Origin: Lunularia cruciata
Taxonomy: Eukaryota; Streptophyta; Marchantiopsida; Lunulariales; Lunulariaceae
Length of the DNA stretch: 64,000 nt
Direction of reading: 5' to 3'
Assembly (NCBI GenBank): GCA_948567375.1
Contig: OX419756.1
Coordinates: forward strand, 21,829,001-21,893,000
In this document: piece after piece, positions 10,783 through 20,739 of the stretch
Layout: the number at the start of each line of letters is the position of its first letter
Numbering within the stretch: the stretch's first letter is position 1
Notes under the pieces: model-generated
The model's input: the letters and a program-made list of their open reading frames with translations, nothing else
Databases searched by the model: none
What the model was told of the DNA's origin: nothing
Program-made: the position numbers and the translations under genes

Positions 10783-13700
10783 GAGCTCCTCACCGGGAAG
10801 GAATCATCTACTGGCTCATCTCCATCATGATCATAGGCTCTAGATAACAAATCAGCATTTGCATGTTTCTTTCCTGGCCTATCCTCAATTGTGTAGTCAT
10901 ATTCAGACAAGAGTATCATCCACCTTGCTAGTCTCCCTTCAACATTAGGCTTGTTGAAGATGTACTTCAAAGCCTTGTGATCCGTGACAATTGTGGCTTT
11001 CCCTCCAATCAAGTAGTGTCTAAACTTCTTGAGACCAAAGATCACTGCCAACCCTTCTCTCTCTGTGACAGAGTAGTTCTTCTCTGCTGAAACCATCTGC
11101 CTACTAGCATAAGCTATTGGATGATCATGCCCATCTTGGTCTAATTGACTAAGAGTGCATCCTATAGCTACATTAGAAGCATCAGTGTAGAGGATGAAAG
11201 GCTTACTCCAATCAGGTTTAGCAAGAATTGGAGCTACAACAAGGGATTGCTTGAGCTCCTCAAAAGCTTTGAGAGCCTCCTTGTCTTCCAAAATCACCAT
11301 GTAATCTACACCCTTCTTCATGTAGATGGTCAATGCATAAGCCTTGTTGGAAAATGAGAAGATGAACCTCCTATAGTACCCAACCATTCCCAAGAATTGG
11401 CGTAACTTTGTCAAGCTTGAAGGGAATGGAAGGTCTGAGATTTTCCTCACCTTCTCAGGATCAACTGCTATTCCATCCTTGGAGATGATGTGCCCCAAAA
11501 GTAGACCTTCTTCACATCCAAAAATGCACTTCTCTGGGTTGAGTGATGCATTTGCCTCATCCAAGCGTTGCAAGACTTTGATTAGGTGCTCAAAGTGCTC
11601 CTCCTTGCTCCCATAGACACAAAAGTCATCAATGAAATCTCTCACAAATTTCCCAATGAAAGGTTCAAATACCTTGTTCATGAACCGTTGGAATGTGGCT
11701 GGAGCATTGCAAAGCCCAAAAGGCATGACCTTGAAAGCGTAAGTTCCCCAAGGTGTGGTGAATGTGGTGAGTTGTTGATGCTCTGGTGCAATCTTGATTT
11801 GGTTATATCCACTATAACCATCTCCAAAACTGTACCTCTCATGACCTGCAACCTCCTCCAAGATCTCATCAATGAATGGCAATGGGTAGTAGTCCTTCTT
11901 GGTAACAGCATTGAGCTTCTTGTAATCCACACATACCCGAAGCTTGCCATTCTTTTTCTTCACAATGACAATTGGAGACACCCATTCTGAATTCTCCACC
12001 TCAAAGATAAATCCAGCCTCCTTGAGCTTATCAATCTCCTCCTTCACAACCAAAGATATTGGTGGGCTAATGCGACGTTGCTTTTGGCGGATTGGTCTTG
12101 CATGTGACTCCACCTCTATCTTGTGCTCCTCCAAGGTGACTTCCTTCAAATCCTTGTAACTAAAAGCAAACACATGGATGAACTTGCGGAAAATCTCCTC
12201 AAATCTCACCTTCTCCTCCTTGGTAACATTTGGGCCATACTTGAGGGTAGATAACCTTCTCTCTACCTCCTCAAGTGTCAATGGTGATTTATCTGGGTCC
12301 TTCAAAACCTCTGGCTTAGGTGCAAAATCCATAGCACACAAGGGATACACATCTGAATCAGATTCAGATTCATCTTCCTCCGTGGAAGTCTCCTCTTCCA
12401 TGCTTGTGTCCACACCTGAAGCTCCTTCTTCAGAATCTGATTCCCAATAATTAGAAGATGGGGTATCTGAATGTGAAGTGTTGGTGGTGTTAGTCACAGG
12501 AACAGTGACTCTATGGTTTGATGGCCCAATCCTCAAGTACCCTTTGTGCCATCGATCAGTTGTGCGTGCTGCTCTCAACCATGGCCTCCCAAGAAGTAAG
12601 TCATAGCTTGAATCCTTCAAGACTTGGAAAGTCATGAGATTTTGAACTCCCATAACTGAAACTACCACCTTATCCATCACCCCTACTGGTCGAACTTGTT
12701 GCTTGTTTGCCATGCTCACCACAAATGTTGAAGGTCTTGAGGGTATCATACCCAACTTCTTCATCAACCTTTCTGACATGGCATTCACTGCTGATCCTCC
12801 ATCAACCAATGCATCCTTGATGTTGTGACCATTCACTCTCACATCAATCTTGGAGGCATATTCACAAGCCTCCCATGGTGCTGGCTTGGCATCCACCACC
12901 CCCATTGATACTGGAACTTTTGCCTTCTTCTTCTTTTTGCTCCTTGTAGAACTCAAACCACCTCTAAGCTCCTTTCTCAAGGTAGGGTTCAAAGCAATTA
13001 ATTGGCCCACTGTGATGTTAGCCTTGTGACTACCAACATCCTCCAACACATTGTAGTTCCATTGTTGCTTGGAGATCAAGAAGTCCTCCATCCCCAACTT
13101 CTTCCTTGGAGTCTTTGTTGTTGATGGTGTTGAGGTGCGAGTGCTCCTAGTAGACATAGGAGTATCCTTGCTTGAAGTAAATCCTTGAGAAGAGTGAACA
13201 TCCTCTGCAAAACGAGCTCTCTTCTTCTCTTGTGCCAAAAGCTCCAAATTAGGACCCTTGGAGTTTGAGCACTCTCCCTTCTCATACTTGCTCTCAACCA
13301 CATCTATGGATGCTATCCCCTTACCTTTGTTGGGATTAGGAGCCACTTGGGTTTCACTACCTCCCTCTTTCCCTCTATTGGCTCCCTCATAACCCCTTCC
13401 TCCATGGTAAGTGGAATTTGAGCAATTCCTTTGGATATGGCCTCTTCCCCCACAACCAAAACAATTTCTATCATTGAAATTGTTGGCTGGTTGGCCTCCT
13501 CTATATGGATGGTTTCCATAACTCCTAGGCCCTCTCCCTACATTCTGATCCACCTCTCTCTTCTCCCATAGTTGCACCACATTGATCTTGAGATCCGCAA
13601 GTTGTTCTGTGATGGTTTGGAGTGGATCTTTTGGTGGAGGTGCAAGAATTGGAGCAACTACTACTTGTGGTGCAACCCTTGTCACCAAAGTATCAGAAGT

Positions 13701-14306
13701 TCCACCATACTTGTAGCCTTGAGGAGGATGCACAACCTCCTTCACCACCAAATCACTCTCATCCCCTTCCAAACTCTCCTCCATACGAATTGCGATCTTG
13801 ATAGCTTCAACCTTGGAAGAAGGTTTCTCATATCTCACCTTGCTTCTAATTTGTGGTCTCAATCCTCCCACAAAATTCTTGGTGAGCATGGCCCCTATGC
13901 CAATCATTGTAGTCTCCACATCATCCCCACCCTTCCTCAACACTATGCGAAATCTGGACTCCAACTTTTCCACTCTTTCCACATAGACCCTCACTTTCTC
14001 TCCATCTCCTTGCTTGAGAAATGTAACCTCACTCATCAATCTCTCATAACTCTCATCAGGAAGAAAGTTCTCAATGAGTGCTGAAGTCAAAGTCTCCCAA
14101 GACTCCTCTTCCCCCTCTCTCCTCTCTCTCTTTTGGTATTCTGACTCATACCATGTAAGTGTTGCATCCTCAAAGAAATCTGGTAATAATGAGGCCCACT
14201 CATTCTTCCTCCTCTCATTGTTTCCTATGCAAGCTCTCTTGAAGTCTCTCACAAAGGCCTCCACATCTTCTCCATCCTTGCCAAAGAAAACCGGAAGTTT
14301 CCCCAT
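10779..14306 (-). CDS. Gag-protease-RT-RNase H polyprotein (nested gypsy element)
   Basis: A 1,175-residue open frame with no internal stop. Domains in order: retrotransposon gag (about 1-200), CCHC zinc knuckle CFGCGGRGHIQRNC (about 280), protease with ALVDGGSAVNAMS (about 500; D-G-G in place of D-S/T-G), RT from WVSPIVIVKKKNGKLRVCVDY (about 772) to the catalytic RDFIDDFCVYG (about 889; FIDD variant of YVDD), and RNase H from ILYTDASN (about 1037) with VTDHKALKYIF. An acidic Ser/Glu/Asp-rich linker lies between protease and RT. Products would form the particle and copy the RNA into DNA. The open length and matched LTRs point to a recently active element. Confidence 0.93.
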   Translation of the reverse strand: MGKLPVFFGKDGEDVEAFVRDFKRACIGNNERRKNEWASLLPDFFEDATLTWYESEYQKRERREGEEESWETLTSALIENFLPDESYERLMSEVTFLKQGDGEKVRVYVERVEKLESRFRIVLRKGGDDVETTMIGIGAMLTKNFVGGLRPQIRSKVRYEKPSSKVEAIKIAIRMEESLEGDESDLVVKEVVHPPQGYKYGGTSDTLVTRVAPQVVVAPILAPPPKDPLQTITEQLADLKINVVQLWEKREVDQNVGRGPRSYGNHPYRGGQPANNFNDRNCFGCGGRGHIQRNCSNSTYHGGRGYEGANRGKEGGSETQVAPNPNKGKGIASIDVVESKYEKGECSNSKGPNLELLAQEKKRARFAEDVHSSQGFTSSKDTPMSTRSTRTSTPSTTKTPRKKLGMEDFLISKQQWNYNVLEDVGSHKANITVGQLIALNPTLRKELRGGLSSTRSKKKKKAKVPVSMGVVDAKPAPWEACEYASKIDVRVNGHNIKDALVDGGSAVNAMSERLMKKLGMIPSRPSTFVVSMANKQQVRPVGVMDKVVVSVMGVQNLMTFQVLKDSSYDLLLGRPWLRAARTTDRWHKGYLRIGPSNHRVTVPVTNTTNTSHSDTPSSNYWESDSEEGASGVDTSMEEETSTEEDESESDSDVYPLCAMDFAPKPEVLKDPDKSPLTLEEVERRLSTLKYGPNVTKEEKVRFEEIFRKFIHVFAFSYKDLKEVTLEEHKIEVESHARPIRQKQRRISPPISLVVKEEIDKLKEAGFIFEVENSEWVSPIVIVKKKNGKLRVCVDYKKLNAVTKKDYYPLPFIDEILEEVAGHERYSFGDGYSGYNQIKIAPEHQQLTTFTTPWGTYAFKVMPFGLCNAPATFQRFMNKVFEPFIGKFVRDFIDDFCVYGSKEEHFEHLIKVLQRLDEANASLNPEKCIFGCEEGLLLGHIISKDGIAVDPEKVRKISDLPFPSSLTKLRQFLGMVGYYRRFIFSFSNKAYALTIYMKKGVDYMVILEDKEALKAFEELKQSLVVAPILAKPDWSKPFILYTDASNVAIGCTLSQLDQDGHDHPIAYASRQMVSAEKNYSVTEREGLAVIFGLKKFRHYLIGGKATIVTDHKALKYIFNKPNVEGRLARWMILLSEYDYTIEDRPGKKHANADLLSRAYDHDGDEPVDDSFPVRSS

Positions 14307-14540
14307 CTTAACCCCTCACTATCTTTCTTTTCTCTTAATTTTTTTTTCTCTTTTCTTTTCTCTCACTCTATTACTAATAGAGTATATACATGACTAACAC
14401 CATCTGAGAATAATCCACTCTAGGGAACACAAAAGGTTCAGGTTGCTCCAAGATTTCTATAGCAACATCAAATCCTAGAGTGCATATTAATCTAACTCTC
14501 ATGGATAGTTTATCCATAAGTTGAAAGATTATCTCCATCA

Positions 14541-15014
14541 CTAATCTTGAGAACTAGCTGATGAAGGTGGTAGTATTTCTGTAGCTGTACTAAGACTCTC
14601 TCCAAGATCCTTCACCAAAGTTTCCAAAAGTGCTTTTACTCCACTACACTCATGTCCTTTTGGAAGTCCTTCAACTCCACAAACCTCACACAACTCCTTG
14701 GTCTTAGATCTTCTCCCTCCCAATCTTGGTGAAGAAGGTCCAACATGCAAACCCAAGTCAAGTAAGCCTCTCCTTTCCCTCAATCTCTTGCTCTCAAGGG
14801 TTAATGGACATGAACTTGCCTTATGTCCCTTCTCTCCACATAGAAAGCACTTAGACTCACTCTTTCCTCCAAGTGGTGTAGGTTTTTGGATCCTCTCAAC
14901 ACTCTCTTCAAATTCTATTGTAAACTCTCTTTTCCTCAAATCCACCCCTACAATCACCTCAAACCCTTCGGGAACCTTGCATAATCTCAATTTCCACTCT
15001 TGATGACCCTCCAT
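14541..15014 (-). CDS. Extra zinc-knuckle ORF between 5' LTR and gag (nested gypsy element)
   Basis: 157 codons from the ATG of MEGHQEWKLRL. It contains a retroviral-type CCHC knuckle CFLCGEKGHKASSCP and a second cysteine/histidine cluster CEVCGVEGLPKGHEC, with a basic segment between them. It is sense with respect to gag, with its stop 235 bases upstream of the gag ATG. An in-frame stop upstream argues against a longer start. Gag already has its own zinc knuckle, so this is an additional predicted nucleic-acid-binding protein. I do not recognise a named family, and its role (RNA packaging, a decoy, or regulation) is unknown. Confidence 0.6.
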   Translation of the reverse strand: MEGHQEWKLRLCKVPEGFEVIVGVDLRKREFTIEFEESVERIQKPTPLGGKSESKCFLCGEKGHKASSCPLTLESKRLRERRGLLDLGLHVGPSSPRLGGRRSKTKELCEVCGVEGLPKGHECSGVKALLETLVKDLGESLSTATEILPPSSASSQD

Positions 15015-15851
15015 GTTCCCAAAGATGAATCTAAACACTCAAACATGCTTTTTGTTGATCTCAAACTTCTCATGCATGAGATCTCCACTCTGCAGAATTG
15101 ACCCTTCCTCACAATGTCACTCAAATCTCCCAACAAATATGTCACAGTCCTCTGAAATTTTCCACACTTGATCACAACTCTAGGGCGTCCCTCCCTGCAA
15201 AATTTTAGATCTTTTCATCGAGCCATTTGGCCTAGACACCTTTCTATTCAGCACCCATATTTCAGATTTGGTCTGAAAACCACCCCCCTCACTTCAAAAA
15301 CTCATAACGCACTGCGCAAAAATAATCTCTCTCTAATTTTTGTGGCACCAGGTAGGATACAATGCACTAAATTTTCTTGGAAATTTTCAGGACAATTCAC
15401 TAAAAATTGAAGAAATGGCAGACTCTGTACAATTTTCCAGAGAGCATGCAGTTGCGGGAGCACTTTACCCTATCAACTTTCAAAAATTCTAGCCCAGTGC
15501 GCATAGAAGCTCTCTCAATAATTTCAAGTGTGCTAACTGAAAGATAACCCAAGCTATCATGTGTAGAAATCTCAAGTCCAGATCTCAAACTTGAGATTTT
15601 GCCCAAAATCACCTTAATCCCCAAAATCTGCAATCCACCTCACACAATCTCTCCAATTCCTCTCATGTGTACAAGATGTACAAAATCACCTCAAAGACAT
15701 CATAATGAACTACAGGGTATACAAATGGATCTTGGTTCTCTAACATAAGTTCAGCCCTCTCCTCTCCTAATGTTCTCTCCAAGTGAGCTCTCATAGCCTC
15801 CTTCTGCCTAATGTAGAATTGGACGCGGAACATTATCTTGCCTTCTAGAGA
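15015..15851 (-). other. Long 5' leader of the nested gypsy element
   Basis: About 840 bases between the primer-binding site and the extra ORF. It holds small sense-strand open frames, including a 56-codon one from 15833 to 15663 rich in Glu and Arg, and a 77-codon one at 15633-15400. Neither shows a recognisable motif, and they may be only leader sequence. Confidence 0.45.
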
Positions 15852-15870
15852 GGTCCCGGCAACGGAACCA
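15852..15870 (-). other. Primer-binding site of the nested gypsy element
   Basis: On the minus strand TGGTTCCGTTGCCGGGACC begins four bases after the 5' LTR end. The TGG start is complementary to a tRNA CCA end, and the GTTGCCGGG core resembles the Asp-type site of some plant gypsy elements. The exact tRNA is not certain. Confidence 0.65.
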
Positions 15871-15874
15871 AAAA

Positions 15875-16566
15875 TGTGAGCCGGCCTGTCTCTCACTCAG
15901 GATGAACCTCTGATGGCTATTATGGTAGCGCACCATGGACTAAGAAGGCAAGGAACCCCAACTCCATCATACTCCTCCAAGGCTAACACTCCAAGACTCA
16001 AGACATTGCTCACTAGAGAACTCAATGAGAGAGAGATAGTTGCAAATGAAAGGATGATGAGTACCTCCTCACTCCTTGTTTATATACTTGTGAAATAGTT
16101 ACGTACCAAAGTTACTAATTACCGTAGTAACTCAAGTTACTAGACTAAAAGTCAAGTAAAGCCAAAAAGTAGAAAGGAATATCCATTCACATGGGCATAT
16201 TCCCCTAAGCATGTGGTCTTATCTTGACCCAACCACTAAAGCAAGGATTCCTTCACATGGGCTATCCTTGGACTAAAGAAGAATCCAAAACAAAAAGGCT
16301 TGCAGGCCCAAGAGTTCTCAACTCTTTCCCCAAAGCCAAACACCTAGGAATAATACCAAGTCAACACACTAAAATCCAAAATAGTGGTGCTCATCTTTTC
16401 TACTTCCTCTAAAGTAAGGTCCCATCTATCTTAGCTATGACTAACTTTAGCTAACCATGACTAATATAGAACCATCCTTTATCTCTATATAAATAATATT
16501 TCTTAAGTACTTGTAATACCAAGCTAAATATCACAATACCACACACATGCACAAATGGGTGTTACA
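15875..16566 (-). repeat. 5' LTR of the nested gypsy element
   Basis: 692 bp, identical by eye to 8741-9432 except for one CG-to-CA transition. It carries the presumed promoter (TATA-like sequence near 16485 on the minus strand) for the gag-pol transcript. Confidence 0.92.
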
Positions 16567-16570
16567 GTAC

Positions 16571-16893
16571 TGACTTCACGGTGGGGCCCACTATCACTTT
16601 GCACCGTTTACACCGTTGAGTGTGCCGTCAGCGGGACCGTTAGGGTTTCAGAGCTAGGTCGAGTCCAGGGGGTATAGTTTCAAAGTGAGCTCCAGAGAGC
16701 TTACTTCTCTGATGTTGAGCCTTCGAGTTCTTGGCTATGGTGGACAGAGGCTGGCCAGCGTCACCTGGATTCTCTATGCTTGAGTGGGTGTGGCTTGACT
16801 ATAATCAGTGCCCAGTTGTTGACAGTTTATAGAGTGACAAATCAAGTACTGATCTAAGTTGAGTTGAGTTGAGAGTGTTAAGCAATCTGATTA
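16571..16893 (+). repeat. Left terminal block A1 of copy A, second part
   Basis: It resumes with TGACTTCACGGTGGGGCCCAC and continues to GTTAAGCAATCTGATTA, matching A2 (25641-26091) and copy C's left block (55090-55538). In all three copies with a left end (A, B, C) the block is followed directly by leader sequence starting CA(T/A)CA(A/G)AGAAGTG and not by the B block. ATCAGAG within this junction may be a relic of an iMet-type primer site. Confidence 0.8.
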
Positions 16894-17339
16894 CATCAAA
16901 GAAGTGAAGTCAGGGGGAAATCGGGTGCACGAACTATGAGTGTTGGTGGTATCCCCAAGCTCGGTGGATTGTTGGTAGCTCAATTCAAGTTTAGTGTTTC
17001 CCTAGTGTGCAAAAGCTCGTTCAATTGATGCAAATTTGGTAGTTAGGCGGACGGTGTGTGGAAGCGTTGGCCAAATTTTGAGCAAAGAAGGAGCAAATTT
17101 TGAGCAGTGTTGTGATTTTGAGCTCAAGAGGTGAAGGCAAGACCAATTTGCTGCGAGTTGGGCTCAAAAAGTCAAATTGAAGGTGGAGTTGGGAAGCTCT
17201 TCTCATGAAATTGTGACTTGGAAAACCCAGTTTTGTCAATTTGGCTCGAGTGGAAAGTTAGCGGGGGATTTGGCGGACGGCCAACTTTAGGGTTTACATC
17301 AGATTTTGGTTGGGATTTACGTCAGATTTTGGCCAGAAT

Positions 17340-17475
17340 TGGAGGACTTTTCGCTGTTTGGCCAGATTTGGAGGAGTTTTGCTATTTTGGAGGACTTTCG
17401 TAGATTTGGAGGAGTTTCGCTAGTTTGGAGGACTTTCATAGATTTGGAGAAGTTTTGCCAATTTTGGAGGAGGTT
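17340..17475 (+). repeat. Leader minisatellite, GGAGGAGTTTTGC/GGAGGACTTTCG type
   Basis: Alternating copies of TTTGGAGGA(G/C)TTT(T/C)G with short spacers (CTATTT, TAGA, CTAG, ATAGA) occur several times. Copy C carries the same array with fewer units (55980-56055), so unit number varies between copies. Confidence 0.75.
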
Positions 17476-17659
17476 CGAAGTGGCAATAAGAAAGGCCTCA
17501 TTTGGGCGTTTAGAGGCTTCGAGGCATAGGGCTGTGGGCTATGAGAGGCTACAAAGGCCTAGAAGGGCCAGTAAGCCAGCTTGTTGGCGTGAGGCTAGCT
17601 AGTTTAGAGTAGATCTTGATCATTGGTTGGCAAAATCTGACTTTCCTGCTAGATTGTGC

Positions 17660-17727
17660 ACAACAGGGTTTGACCCCTAGATCTCTTGTTCCTAGACTGG
17701 TGCCCTAGCCAACTGGTCCACCCTCAC
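17660..17727 (-). other. tRNA-like sequence with pol III A- and B-box matches, antisense in leader
   Basis: On the minus strand TGGACCAGTTGG matches the A-box pattern and GGGGTCAAACCC matches the B-box pattern (GGTTCGANNCC) at 9 of 11 positions, spaced as in a tRNA. Between them is an anticodon-arm-like CCAGTCTAGGAACAAGAGATCTAG. The same segment is in copy C (56254-56308). It could be a tRNA-derived SINE head or a decayed tRNA. I cannot draw a full cloverleaf, so it is not called as a tRNA gene. Confidence 0.45.
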
Positions 17728-18176
17728 TTGTTGTCATGGTGACTGTGCCACTATTATCTATACACATGTAGCTTTGGCTAGGAGAGGCAGTTTGATCCCA
17801 TTCTTGGTGATCCTGGTAGCTTAGGACTTAGATACCAACTTCTCTTATGTCAAATGCCAAATGGGGGCAGAGTAAGTACCATGTTGTGTTATGACATGGA
17901 GGGTTTTTGTTTAGATTTCTTGTGATTGGACTCCCTCCATTCTCTACTTCCTGTTTGTGCACCGCATTTGTGTGAGGTGCCTTGACTTTTGAGCGTTGGT
18001 GCTCTGGTGTGCTCTCGGTGGTGAGGCTGGAGTGATGACCAGTCAGACTACATTTGTTTCTCTTTGGTGAGGCCAGAAGTGATGACCTGCAGACCGTGAG
18101 AGTACGTGTTATGATGGTAGGTTACAGGTTGCCTTTTCCCCTAGTGTAGTTATCTTGGTTAGAGTTACATTAGTGG

Positions 18177-19480
18177 GTGGTGCTTAGTTGGTGTTGGCAC
18201 TTGTGGGGCACTTGCGGTTGCAACTTGCGGTTGCACTTGGTGGTTCGAGTTTGCTGTTGTGGTTACTTGGTCACAACGGAGTTCTTTGGAGATTCTAGAG
18301 GAGTTAGCCCTGCAGTACGCCGTGGGTTTACTCGGAGTGGTGCTCGGTATCAGCATGTATCTCAGGTTCCAATGAGGGAGGAGATTGACTCTGAGTTGGA
18401 GTTTGACACAAGAGCTGATTCAGTTGAGAGTGCACTTGGTGTGTCCACACCGTTGTTGTGGGACATGGACAAGATTTATGGGGCCTCCAAAGGCCCTAAG
18501 CGTTTCTCTGGTACAATGGGTACCATTGAGTTGGATGACTTCATCTAGGAGTTTGATAGTTGGTGTGATCTGCAGCAGATGCGGAACCCAACTTTGTTCA
18601 CACCCTTCATGGCATAGAAGGGGTTGTTTCAGCATCTGGAGGGTCCGCCAATGGACAACTACCATGAGTTCAAGAGAGCTCATTTGGAGGAGATTGAGTT
18701 ATAGAGACAGTATTGATCTCCACACTTTGTCTCTATCACTTCAGGCTCGGTGGCCAGGAGTAGATCGGCTTTACCTACGAGTTCTAGCTCGAGTAGTGTG
18801 GGTGGAGCTAGTGGAGGTGCACTAGCTGGAGATAGTGCTACTACGAGTGGAGGTACCGCTGCAAGAGGTGGTGTGATACCGGGGTTTAACCCCATGGTGG
18901 AGTTCTTTCTATGTTTGAGGCAGAACTACCAGGGAGTGCAGACTGACAAGCTGAGGAGCTTGTAGGAGTTCAAGCGGAAGGCTGGAGAGAGACTACTTGA
19001 GGCATATACTCGCATGAGGTGGCTGATCAGTTTCACTCAAGGAGTTACTTAGGCCCAAGCAGTCCACTTTTGGTATGGGATATTGGACAAGGAGTTGCGA
19101 CGTAGAGTTCGTGATGCTACGTTATAACAGGCTACTTTGCCTACTTTGGCAGTGGTCTTTGGTTTGGCTGAGCGTATTGAGCTCAACATGGTGGAGGAGA
19201 GAGTGGTGACATTTGGATTTGGTAGGGAGACCTCATCCACGACTGTGACTTCTTCTAGAGTGCAGCAGAGTGCATCACGCACATTTGGTTTTTGAGGACA
19301 GAGTGGACAGCCCAGATCCTATGGAGATCTAGTGACCGGTGTTTTGACCTACACCCGGAGTTACGGAGTGGTAGGGCTGCTATGGCAGGTAGTAGAGGAG
19401 CTCCAGTTCATGGAGGACGAGGTGGTAGAGGTGGTGGTAGAGGATCTACACCTAGTACACTGCACCCCTTACTTCTAACA
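18177..19480 (+). pseudogene. Gag of MTase-gypsy copy A
   Basis: Visible segments include PLLWDMDKIYGASKGP, then the gag core FFLCLRQNYQGVQTDKLRSL, RMRWLISFTQGVT and WYGILDKELRRRVRD, typical of Ty3/gypsy gag. In-frame TAG codons at about 18548, 18615, 18703 and 18963 all correspond to Gln or Trp codons in copy C. At about 19325 a deletion of about 200 bases, relative to copy C (57905-58103), removes the CWTCGG zinc knuckle. The glycine/arginine-rich stretch GGRGGRGGGRG follows. Particle-forming function is lost. Confidence 0.8.
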
Positions 19481-19485
19481 CAACT

Positions 19486-20735
19486 ATGGCTACTCGGATT
19501 GAGCAGTTGGAGCAGAGATTGGCTAGTATAGCTATTGCTCAGAAGAGATCAGATTCGGGTGCTGAGGCTTCCACCTCATATGCTGGTGATAGAGATGCTT
19601 TGGACTTCATGTGCGGAGCAACACAGGTGGATGCATCTACAGCAATGACTAGGAGTGTAGTACGTGCTCCAGAGCCTAGAGGAGCATCAATGGAGTTGGA
19701 CCCACAGAGAGGAGAGGTTGAGAGACAAGTCAGACTTCCCCAGTCTTTCATGCTATCTGAGGCATTGCAGATGACATCCATGGTTCCTAGACGTCCTAGT
19801 GCAAGTGTGGTAGGTGGTGATGGAGTACATGATGGACTACCTACTAGTCAGCCACTTGCTACTACACAGTCTGAGTCTAGCATGATGTTGGGGGTGGCTC
19901 AGCTAATTATGCGGTGTCCTTTGTTTTTGGCCAATGATATGTTTACATTGGGAGTTGACCCAGCCCCAGTATTCCGGTTGGCTGCCACGTTGTGTGAGAG
20001 TAGGGATGGTGCAGTTCCTACTACTAGAGCAGAGGTGGTTGGCAGTGGAGCTGACTTGGTTGAGGAGCATGGGATCCGTTCAACGACTAGTGGTTTATGG
20101 CAGGCAGCAACGGCTAGACTGGAGGAGTTGCCAGCTAGACCGACCTTTGGGAGAGCGCGGTTTACACCTGGTGTTGTCCTATTGGATAACCAAAGGGGGA
20201 TTTTTTGTTTGGTGGGACCTTCAGGGAAGGTCTATACACCACAGAGAGTCTTGTTAGACTCTGGTGCGCAGCCCCTTATGTTGGGGAAGGCTGCAGTTGT
20301 CGGTCTGGAGTTACGAAAGACCAATGTGGAGAGGTGTCCATTTCAGATCCAGACATCTCTAGGTGGCGGTTTGACACAATACATCACACGTGGAGAGCTT
20401 GTTGTCTAGGTTCAGCCTGGTCATCCAATTGATAGCTTGGTGGTGAGAGCTCAGGCTATTGCGACGATAGCTGAGTCATATGATGTGCTAGTTGGGGGAG
20501 TAGTGCTATATCCCATGAGTTTCAGCATTGACTATTGGGAGGAGATAGCCTCTTATAGACCTGGTTGGCAGTCTGGTGAGGGACGGGTATGTTGCCTACT
20601 TGTACGCTTTAGTAGTGGCAGTCTTGGCTCACTACAGTCCGGGACCATGGCAGCATCAATTTTAGCTTTCAATGGTGCAATTACTAGGCCTGGAGACTTG
20701 TTGGAGTAGAACACCCATGTAGAGGATACTCCAGT
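19486..20735 (+). pseudogene. Protease region of MTase-gypsy copy A
   Basis: A 307-codon open stretch (19486-20409) starts with a coiled-coil-like IEQLEQRLASIAIAQ and reaches the aspartic protease motif RVLLDSGAQPLMLGKAAVVGL; D-S-G-A is intact here. After a TAG (CAG in copy C) the frame continues through ESYDVLVGGVVLYPM and SFSIDYWEE, the flap/C-terminal part of gypsy proteases. A TAG at 20707 ends it. The protease would cut the gag-pol polyprotein. Confidence 0.8.
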
Positions 20736-20739
20736 ATCA

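Larger units (their letters stand above)
8741..16566 (-). mobile_element. Young, nearly intact Ty3/gypsy element nested in copy A
   Basis: Full length is 7,826 bp with two 692-bp LTRs, primer-binding site, polypurine tract and a 4-bp target duplication GTAC (8737-8740 and 16567-16570). The two LTRs differ at one position I can find (CTTGCGGGCCC against CTTGCAGGCCC), so the insertion is very recent. The minus-strand gag-pol frame is 1,175 codons and is followed by integrase with only one frameshift and one nonsense change. The integrase carries no chromodomain. An extra zinc-knuckle ORF lies between the 5' LTR and gag. Confidence 0.93.
16894..18176 (+). other. 5' leader of MTase-gypsy copy A
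   Basis: About 1.3 kb of non-coding leader, closely matched by copy C at 55539-56763. It contains an imperfect minisatellite (17340-17475) and an antisense tRNA-like segment (17660-17727), both listed separately. No protein domain is visible. Confidence 0.7.

Noticed and set aside
13313-14084. Plus- and minus-strand overlapping ORFs within the gypsy gag region
   Set aside because: Shadow frames of the 1,175-codon gag-pol; no independent motifs.
17660-17727. Calling a functional tRNA gene on the minus strand
   Set aside because: Box-like motifs are present but I cannot fold a full cloverleaf with paired acceptor stem, so it is listed only as tRNA-like.
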